Below are positions 1 through 4,286 of a stretch of DNA of 6,244 nt, one piece after another. The stretch's first letter is position 1. Each line of letters opens with the position of its first letter. Both the position numbers and the translations under genes were made by a program. The DNA is from Rhodocyclaceae bacterium. Lineage in GTDB: Bacteria > Pseudomonadota > Gammaproteobacteria > Burkholderiales > Rhodocyclaceae. The stretch is from the NCBI GenBank assembly GCA_016791085.1, contig JAEUNN010000687.1, positions 1-6,244 on the forward strand, read 5' to 3'. The notes beneath the pieces were generated by a model, which was not told where the DNA came from, did no database searches, and saw nothing but the letters and a program-made list of their open reading frames with translations.

Positions 1-88
1 CGCGAAATTATACCGGCACGGCGCAGCTTCGGCGGCATCCGGCGGCAAGCCGCCTGCGTAATCCCCATCATGGTCGGGAGGGTGATAC
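1..88. other. Upstream non-coding edge before the FecR-SPOR gene
   Basis: No gene is visible here. A perfect TATAAT hexamer lies on the minus strand at 12-7 (attata on the plus strand), which could be the -10 box of a gene to the left of the window. No matching -35 hexamer is evident, so this is weak. A perfect GGCGGC-AA-GCCGCC inverted repeat occupies 41-54, preceded by a direct repeat of CGGCGGCA (30-37 and 40-47). No T-tract follows, so I do not call a terminator. It could lie in the leader of the 89-955 gene, whose own promoter I cannot identify. Confidence 0.3.
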
Positions 89-955
89 ATGAAGCGATTA
101 TTCGTTGTTGCGGTGTGGTTCCTGAGCATGGCGGCACGCGCGGCGGCGCCGCTTGCGACGGTGGATCAGGTGCAAAGTCCGGCCTGGCTCACGCGCGAGG
201 GCCGCGTGGAGGCGCTCGAACCCGGCCAGGCGCTGGCGCCCGGCGATTCCATACGCACCGGCGATGAGGGCAAGGTGTATGTGCGCATGGCCGAAGGCAG
301 CGTCGTGAAACTGGGCGAGCAGACGCAGTTTGCCGTGGACGGCCTGGAGCGCGCGGCCGATGGGCGCTTCACGGCGGCGCTGGATGTCATCAAGGGCGCG
401 TTCCGGTTTACAACTTCCGTGCTCGCCAGAAGCGTTGGGCGGCGCGAAGTCAAGGTGCGCGTGGCGACGCTTACCGCGGGCATCCGGGGTACGGACATTT
501 GGGGCCGCAGCGACGACAAACGCGATTTCGTCTGTCTGCTGGAGGGCCATATCGACGTCGCGCACACGGGCGGCACGCGCGTGGAAATGAGCGAGCCGAA
601 CAGCTTTGTCGGTGCCGACCGGGGTGCCGCGCCGGACGGCGTGAAAAGCGTGGATGCCGCGCAGGTGCAAAAATGGGCTGCGGAAACCGAAATCGCTGCC
701 GCCGCCGGGGCTTTGGGCCGCGCCGGGCGCTGGAATTTGACCCTGTCCTACGGCACCGATCTGGACGCCGCGCTGGATGCCGCCCGTGCGCTACGGGCGG
801 CCGGTTATGCGGCCGGGCTGGTGCCGCGCGCGGGCGAGCAGGGTTTGAGCTACGAGGTGCGCATGCGCGGACTTGCCGGGCGCGCCGATGCGCTTGCTCT
901 GGCCGCGCGCGTGCGCGCCGACACCGGGCTGGAATTGCAGCCGCTACGCCCTTAG
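89..955 (+). CDS. Exported FecR-domain protein with C-terminal SPOR-like domain
   Basis: This 288-residue protein has a Sec signal peptide: KR at positions 2-3, a hydrophobic stretch at 4-16 and a likely cleavage site in the AARAAAP segment (residues 15-21). Residues about 46-160 form a FecR domain: a PGDSIRTGDEGKV segment near 51-63, a KLGEQTQF segment near 74-81, GAFRF at 103-107, the family hallmark TLTAGIRGTDIWG at 127-139, and LLEGHIDV at 150-157. After an alanine-rich linker (about 190-213), residues 214-285 look like a SPOR domain: W215, a GYAAG turn near 239-243, and a Y-E-V-R strand near 255-258. SPOR domains bind septal peptidoglycan lacking stem peptides. No transmembrane helix follows the signal peptide, so a soluble periplasmic or wall-bound protein is expected rather than a classic membrane anti-sigma FecR; no sigma factor gene is adjacent. 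The start is well supported by GGAGG at 77-81, 7 nt before the ATG. FecR is confident; SPOR is assigned by pattern. Confidence 0.87.
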   Translation: MKRLFVVAVWFLSMAARAAAPLATVDQVQSPAWLTREGRVEALEPGQALAPGDSIRTGDEGKVYVRMAEGSVVKLGEQTQFAVDGLERAADGRFTAALDVIKGAFRFTTSVLARSVGRREVKVRVATLTAGIRGTDIWGRSDDKRDFVCLLEGHIDVAHTGGTRVEMSEPNSFVGADRGAAPDGVKSVDAAQVQKWAAETEIAAAAGALGRAGRWNLTLSYGTDLDAALDAARALRAAGYAAGLVPRAGEQGLSYEVRMRGLAGRADALALAARVRADTGLELQPLRP

Positions 956-1016
956 GCGCCAGGCACGGCGCGTACGGCAGCGGCCGCAGGAGCGGCAGTG
1001 CGGCGGCTAATCCACA
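956..1016. terminator. Convergent gap with two small GC hairpins, possible weak bidirectional terminator
   Basis: This gap separates two convergent genes. GCGCC-N6-GGCGC (956-971) begins directly after the FecR-SPOR stop codon, and GCCGC-AGGA-GCGGC (983-996) follows. Both stems are only 5 bp and neither is followed by a T-run on either strand, so neither is a canonical intrinsic terminator. Such stems are expected fairly often by chance at this GC content. Confidence 0.2.
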
Positions 1017-1328
1017 TCAGGCATAGACGCGCCACTGCGTGATGCAATGGCCGCGCTGCCGGCGCGCCTGCAGCGCCAGTGGCAGCAGCCAAATGCGCGC
1101 AGCGATGCGCGACCAGCGCGTGAAAGGCGTGCTCAGCCGGTGTTCGCGCTCGGCTTCGAGCTTGGCGATGAATTTTTCCATGCTCACGCGCCAGAAGTCC
1201 GAATCGCCGACGCGCGGCGTGGCAAGGGTGGCTTCGCGCAGCGAATCCGCCCATAGTTGGCCGGCGCGCGCCACGCTGACGCGGTGTTTCGCGGCTAGCC
1301 AGGGTACGACCTTAGGCAGTTTGTTCAT
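1017..1328 (-). CDS. Uncharacterised 103-residue basic protein
   Basis: I do not recognise a named family. The start at 1328 is chosen because AAAGGAG (1341-1335) sits 6 nt upstream, one of the best Shine-Dalgarno sequences in the window. A longer upstream extension in this frame (to 1436) would run through the promoter-like and palindromic region and is unlikely. The protein has no signal peptide and is strongly basic. Residues 1-35 look helical (KVVPWLAAKH, then ARAGQLWADSLREAT), a second helix-like stretch covers about 45-63 (FWRVSMEKFIAKLEAERE), and an arginine- and tryptophan-rich tail from about 70 contains a short hydrophobic patch (ARIWLLPLAL, 77-86) that could touch membrane or a partner protein. 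Several similar short proteins of unknown function exist in betaproteobacteria as far as I recall, but I cannot verify this. It is convergent with the FecR-SPOR gene and separated from lapD by 230 bp with its own likely promoter. Confidence 0.75.
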   Translation of the reverse strand: MNKLPKVVPWLAAKHRVSVARAGQLWADSLREATLATPRVGDSDFWRVSMEKFIAKLEAEREHRLSTPFTRWSRIAARIWLLPLALQARRQRGHCITQWRVYA

Positions 1329-1344
1329 GCTGTACTCCTTTGTG

Positions 1345-1363
1345 TATGCTGCATTGCAACATA
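1345..1363. promoter_or_regulatory. 19-bp near-palindrome, likely repressor operator
   Basis: The plus strand reads TATGCTGCATTGCAACATA. Around a central base, eight of nine position pairs are complementary, the exception being c1349 opposite a1359. It overlaps the proposed -10 box of the 103-residue gene and lies just upstream of its Shine-Dalgarno site, the usual placement for a repressor site. The core CTGC-ATT-GCAA differs by one base from CTGC-N3-GCAG, which I recall as the binding pattern of the polyhydroxyalkanoate regulator PhaR in alphaproteobacteria. Symmetry and placement are seen; the regulator's identity is speculation. Confidence 0.5.
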
Positions 1364-1385
1364 AATTCGAGCCATAAGCTGCCAA
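1358..1385 (-). promoter_or_regulatory. Proximal sigma-70-type promoter of the 103-residue gene
   Basis: On the minus strand TTGGCA (1385-1380, five of six matches to TTGACA) is followed after 16 nt by TATGTT (1363-1358, four of six matches to TATAAT). Transcription would begin near 1351, giving a leader of about 22 nt that carries the AAAGGAG ribosome binding site. The -10 box lies within the 1345-1363 palindrome. Confidence 0.42.
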
Positions 1386-1400
1386 AAAGTTCCGCCTGAC

Positions 1401-1421
1401 CACGGGCAGGTGCTGTCCGTG
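1401..1421. repeat. 21-nt hairpin with 9-bp stem
   Basis: CACGGGCAG (1401-1409) and CTGTCCGTG (1413-1421) pair across a GTG loop; all nine positions pair if one G-U wobble is allowed in plus-strand RNA. On the minus strand, downstream of lapD, the equivalent position is an A-C mismatch, and a T5 run lies about 12 nt beyond the stem (1389-1385), too far for a standard intrinsic terminator. It could be a weak lapD transcription end or a structured leader element. Confidence 0.3.
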
Positions 1422-1426
1422 ACGTA

Positions 1427-1439
1427 TTTGTGCCACAAA
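1427..1439. promoter_or_regulatory. 13-bp perfect palindrome, candidate protein-binding site
   Basis: TTTGTG-C-CACAAA is a perfect inverted repeat around a single central base, in the less GC-rich part of the intergenic region between lapD and the 103-residue gene. It lies between the distal and proximal promoter candidates. It does not fit the CRP consensus (TGTGA-N6-TCACA). No regulator can be assigned. Confidence 0.3.
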
Positions 1440-1453
1440 AACATATTGTTACG

Positions 1454-1482
1454 GCGATATTGCAAACTGTGTCGCATGTCAA
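1454..1482 (-). promoter_or_regulatory. Possible distal promoter upstream of the 103-residue gene
   Basis: On the minus strand a perfect TTGACA (1482-1477) is followed after 17 nt by TATCGC (1459-1454), a poor -10 box with only the TAT half conserved. If used, it would give a leader of roughly 120 nt containing the 1427-1439 palindrome, the 1401-1421 hairpin and the 1345-1363 palindrome. Confidence 0.25.
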
Positions 1483-1498
1483 AGCCTAACCCCGCGGC

Positions 1499-1511
1499 AT
1501 GTTGCAATGCA
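1499..1511. repeat. Second, inverted copy of the operator core
   Basis: ATGTTGCAATGCA (1499-1511) is the exact reverse complement of 1350-1362 inside the 19-bp near-palindrome, a 13-bp perfect inverted repeat with 136 bp between the copies. Continuing rightwards the sequence reads ATGCG, so this copy has only one well-conserved half of the dyad. It lies 16 bp upstream of the distal -35 candidate. A further TTGCAA core is at 1460-1465. Such AT-containing cores stand out in this GC-rich sequence. Confidence 0.45.
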
Positions 1512-1558
1512 ATGCGTCTGGCCGGGGTAGGCCGCACCGGAGGCCGGGGGCGGAAATT

Positions 1559-3508
1559 TCAGAGGGTATTTTCGGAACTGACCGCGTAACCCATGGCGGC
1601 CGTGCAGCCGGCGTTCTGGGCTTCGCGCACCTGATGTTGCGATTCGAGGCCGGTGGCGATCACGTCGATTTCGAGGGTGCGCGCAATGCGCACCAGGGAT
1701 TGAAACAGGAAGCGCTGGGCGTGCTCGTCGTCGCCATGCGGCGCGAGGTCGGGCGCGAGCTTTACGTAAGCGGGGCGCACATCGGCGAGCAGCCGTATGC
1801 CCTGAGCCGCGAGTCCCACGCTATCCAGGCCGAATTGCGCGCCGGTCGCGCGCAGGCGTGCCACCACGTCGGGCAGGCGGGCGCCCAGTGCGAGAGCCGC
1901 AGCTTCGGACGTTTCCATGGTGAGCCGCGAACTCCAGGCCCGGTCGGCGCCCAGCCAGTCGCACAGCCACGTCATGAACCAGGCGTCGGCCAGACTGGTG
2001 TAGCCCAGATTGACCGCGTAGCGCTGCGGGTCGCGTGCGGCTGCGACGCGGGCCTGCAGAGACTCGAGTATGGCGCGGTCCAGCCGCACGCCGACTTCGC
2101 GTCCTTCCACGGCCGGCAGGAAAACCCGTGCCGGCAACAGCCGCGCATTTTCGTCCAGGATGCGGCCGAACACTTCGCAGTGTGCCGCGGCATTGCGCGC
2201 GTCGCCGTCCAGCATGCGCGTCATCTGGCCGACCAGGACGATGGCGTTTTGCGCCAGGGCGTCCAGCACCTGTTTGCGCAGCGCGGCGCGCCGCTCGCTG
2301 GGCTGGGTCGCACCATCGGCCACGGCGGCGCCGGACTCGACCACGACCGCCAGATCGCCCTGCCGGCGGGCTCGCTCGAGCACGGCGTCGGCCTGTTCCA
2401 GCCAGTCTTCGCCGCGCTCGCCGACCGGTTCGAGCACCCCGCCGGCCACCGAGCGCAAACTGGCCGGCGCGATCGTGCGCAACGAGGCCTGCAGGTGCGA
2501 GCGCGCGGCGCCGACCAGTTCGCGCGCTGCGAGCGGGTCGCTCACCTGCATAAGCAGCAGAAATTGCGCCGGGCGCAGGCGGCCTATGGCGTTGGGCCGC
2601 AGTTCGCGCGTGAGGCGGCGCGAAATTTCGATCAGGATGAGGTCGGTTTGCGCGAAACCGGCCAGGGCATTCAGTTGCTGCAGGCCTTCCAGTTCGACCG
2701 CCAGCAGCAACCAGTTCTTGCCGCCGGCTTCCAGCGCCGGTCCCAGCGCGCCCAGCATGCCCTTGCGGTTCAGCGTGCCGGTGAGCGGATCGTTGAAGGC
2801 CTGCGCGCGATACATTTCGACGCGGCGCGTTTCGCTTTCCAGCATTTGGCGCACCGCGCCGGTCATGCGGTTGAATGCCTGCACCAGCGCGGCCAGTTCG
2901 CGGATGCGCGACGTGTGCTCCACGGCCTCAAAACTGCCGGCGCTGATGCGCAGGGCGCCGTGCGCGACCGCATCGACGGGCGCCAGCACGCGGCGCAGGA
3001 TGAAATTGAGCGCCACCGCCCCGGCTGCGAACGCCAGCATGAGCCAGCCCGCGGTGAGCCCGAGGGTGTTGCGCAATTCCGCGGCCGCGAAGCGCGTGTC
3101 GCTTTGCACTTCGACACTGCCCACGTCGTGCCAGCCATGCGTGACGCGCGCCGTGCGCAGCGGCGGGTCGAGCGAAAACATGCGGTCGAGCAGGGCGGCC
3201 GGGGCGTCGGCGCGGGTCTGGCGCTTTTCGACCAGCGGCCGGCCGCTGCTGTCGCGCACCACGATGCCGCGGTAATAGCCGCGGTCGAACACCGGCAGAA
3301 CCGCAGTTTCCAGGGCTTTGGCCTGGTTCGGCTGCCAGCCCGCGGACAAGGCCAGCGCCAGCGCGGTGGCGGCATCCTGGGCATGCGAGTCAAGCTGTTG
3401 CTGCAGGAAACTGCGCGTGGCCAGCAGATTGGCGACCAGCATGCCGGCAAAACAGAACGCGAGTACCGACAGGCCTGCCCACAGCACGTAACTGCGCAGG
3501 CCGCGCAT
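1559..3508 (-). CDS. lapD: LapD-type c-di-GMP receptor with degenerate GGDEF and EAL domains
   Basis: This 649-residue inner-membrane protein senses cytoplasmic c-di-GMP and controls periplasmic LapG. Order: membrane helix about 8-30; periplasmic LapD/MoxY-type domain about 31-152, including FLQQQLDSHAQDAATAL (34-50) and GWHDVG (125-130), where W126 probably matches the tryptophan needed to bind LapG; second membrane helix about 153-171; HAMP about 172-223; GGDEF-like domain from DPLTGTLNRKG (240-250); EAL-like domain about 405-645. The GGDEF motif is replaced by RPAQF (312-316). The EAL region has EVF (445-447), the DDFGTG motif has become DSVGLA (562-567), and the AEGVE glutamate is T619, so both enzymatic activities should be lost while ligand binding by the EAL-like domain may remain. 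The ATG at 3508 has GGAG 6 nt upstream and overlaps the lapG stop as TGATG. A TTG at 3511 would also be in frame but is too close to that GGAG. Confidence 0.92.
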   Translation of the reverse strand: MRGLRSYVLWAGLSVLAFCFAGMLVANLLATRSFLQQQLDSHAQDAATALALALSAGWQPNQAKALETAVLPVFDRGYYRGIVVRDSSGRPLVEKRQTRADAPAALLDRMFSLDPPLRTARVTHGWHDVGSVEVQSDTRFAAAELRNTLGLTAGWLMLAFAAGAVALNFILRRVLAPVDAVAHGALRISAGSFEAVEHTSRIRELAALVQAFNRMTGAVRQMLESETRRVEMYRAQAFNDPLTGTLNRKGMLGALGPALEAGGKNWLLLAVELEGLQQLNALAGFAQTDLILIEISRRLTRELRPNAIGRLRPAQFLLLMQVSDPLAARELVGAARSHLQASLRTIAPASLRSVAGGVLEPVGERGEDWLEQADAVLERARRQGDLAVVVESGAAVADGATQPSERRAALRKQVLDALAQNAIVLVGQMTRMLDGDARNAAAHCEVFGRILDENARLLPARVFLPAVEGREVGVRLDRAILESLQARVAAARDPQRYAVNLGYTSLADAWFMTWLCDWLGADRAWSSRLTMETSEAAALALGARLPDVVARLRATGAQFGLDSVGLAAQGIRLLADVRPAYVKLAPDLAPHGDDEHAQRFLFQSLVRIARTLEIDVIATGLESQHQVREAQNAGCTAAMGYAVSSENTL

Positions 3509-3518
3509 CAAAGGCTCC
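3506..3518 (-). promoter_or_regulatory. lapD ribosome binding site and lapG/lapD TGATG junction
   Basis: On the minus strand GGAG (3518-3515) lies 6 nt before ATG (3508-3506). The lapG stop TGA (3510-3508) shares its A with the lapD start. This favours ATG over the in-frame TTG at 3511, which would have only a 3-nt spacer, and indicates translational coupling of the receptor to its protease. Confidence 0.7.
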
Positions 3519-4176
3519 GTTCGCGCCGGATGCGCTCGCTCAGGTCGCGCCAGCGGCGGATTTCGCTGCTGGTTCCGGCACTGCCGCCGGACTGGAAAAT
3601 AAGTTCGTCGTTGAAGGCGTAAACCGGCTCGAGGTCGCTCCGCGCATGCGCGGGCAGCACGCGCGGCACGCGATTGTCCAATATGAGCGGCTCTTCCGCC
3701 GGGCCGGGATAGTAGGCGAGCACCATGTGGTTGATGATAACCCCGTTCGCCTCCCGTGCGCGCACATACACCATGCGCAATTTGTCGGCACCCACGCCGG
3801 CGTCGCGTAGCGCGAAGTACTTGGCAAAAACATAGTCCTCACAGTCGCCGCCATTGGAGGCGACGAACTCGGCCGGGGTGGCCCAATATTCCGGGCTGCG
3901 CCAATGTTCCTCGTCGCTCGCGTAGGGAATGGAATTGGCCAGGCGATTGATGGCCATCACGCGCGTCAGTTCGTCCGTGGCGGCCAGTTCCGGAGCGCGC
4001 AGGCGATCGCGCCAGACACCCAGCGATTGTTCCGCCGGGGCACCGAAGCGGGCGCGCATTTCACGTATCAGGCCGGCGCTGGGGTATGCCAGGTAAACCT
4101 GTGCGGCAAGCGCCAGAGGCAGCGCGCATGCGAGCGGCAGGAACAGGACGAAACGGCGCAGCGGCACGGCGGGCAC
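3508..4176 (-). CDS. lapG: LapG-type periplasmic calcium-dependent cysteine protease
   Basis: This 222-residue protein belongs to the bacterial transglutaminase-like cysteine protease family (formerly DUF920). In Pseudomonas fluorescens LapG clips the N-terminus of a large surface adhesin and frees it from the outer membrane. A Sec signal peptide is clear: RR at 7-8, hydrophobic 9-24, probable cleavage after LALAA (21-25). The catalytic triad is C112 in NGGDCEDYV, H150 in INHMVLAYY and D167 in LILDN; the spacings of 38 and 17 residues agree with the Pseudomonas enzyme. D111 and E113 flanking the cysteine match the calcium-binding residues known there. The upstream part has the usual W-x-x-R-L segment (55-59) and NRLANSIPY (77-85). 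The start is a GTG without a visible Shine-Dalgarno site; a second GTG at codon 4 (4167) is the alternative. It is the first gene of a pair with lapD, its inhibitor and receptor. The adhesin substrate is not in the window. Confidence 0.93.
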   Translation of the reverse strand: MPAVPLRRFVLFLPLACALPLALAAQVYLAYPSAGLIREMRARFGAPAEQSLGVWRDRLRAPELAATDELTRVMAINRLANSIPYASDEEHWRSPEYWATPAEFVASNGGDCEDYVFAKYFALRDAGVGADKLRMVYVRAREANGVIINHMVLAYYPGPAEEPLILDNRVPRVLPAHARSDLEPVYAFNDELIFQSGGSAGTSSEIRRWRDLSERIRRERSL

Positions 4177-4286
4177 TCGGACTGGGTTGGCTACCCATGT
4201 GCTAACGGCCTGGCCGGCGCCGGCTGTAGCGTGCGCGGACAGGTCACGCCAAGGCGATATAATCCGCGCTCTTCCGGCCTGCCGAC
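4177..4286. other. Divergent lapG / uvrD promoter region
   Basis: This 110-bp gap separates the divergent lapG and uvrD starts. Besides the uvrD promoter it contains a 12-bp perfect palindrome GCCGGCGCCGGC (4213-4224), likely a composition effect. For lapG only a weak minus-strand candidate is seen: TTGGCG near 4253-4248 with TACAGC about 18 nt downstream. There is no consensus LexA box. Confidence 0.4.
4236..4263 (+). promoter_or_regulatory. Sigma-70-type promoter of uvrD
   Basis: CGGACA (4236-4241, matching TTGACA at the last four bases) is followed after 16 nt by a perfect TATAAT (4258-4263). Transcription would start near 4270, leaving a leader of only about 17 nt before the uvrD ATG. 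The -10 box is the strongest in the window. Confidence 0.55.

Noticed and set aside
1370..1440. Sigma-54 promoter (TGGCAC-like strings near TTGTGGCAC and TTTTGGCAG on the minus strand)
   Set aside because: Neither has the required TTGC element at the correct GG-to-GC spacing.
1515..1556. GGCC-rich inverted repeats directly downstream of lapD as an intrinsic terminator
   Set aside because: Several short overlapping GGCC/CCGG stems are possible, but no single strong stem and no following T-tract on the minus strand.
3509..3511. TTG as an upstream start of lapD, one codon before the ATG
   Set aside because: The GGAG site is only 3 nt from TTG but 6 nt from ATG, and ATG makes the common TGATG junction.
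1499..3622. Long plus-strand reading frame of 707 codons opposite lapD
   Set aside because: It lies antisense to lapD, begins inside the intergenic repeat, has low-complexity R/A/H/Q-rich composition typical of a GC-rich shadow frame, and shows no recognisable domain.
4213..4224. Perfect 12-bp palindrome GCCGGCGCCGGC between lapG and uvrD
   Set aside because: Made only of G and C in alternating GCC/GGC blocks, easily produced by the local base composition; no placement argument supports a function.
4224..4242. CTGT-N11-ACAG before uvrD, resembling an SOS (LexA) box
   Set aside because: The LexA consensus has 8 bases between CTGT and ACAG and a total of 16 bp; 11 bases puts the half-sites out of phase.
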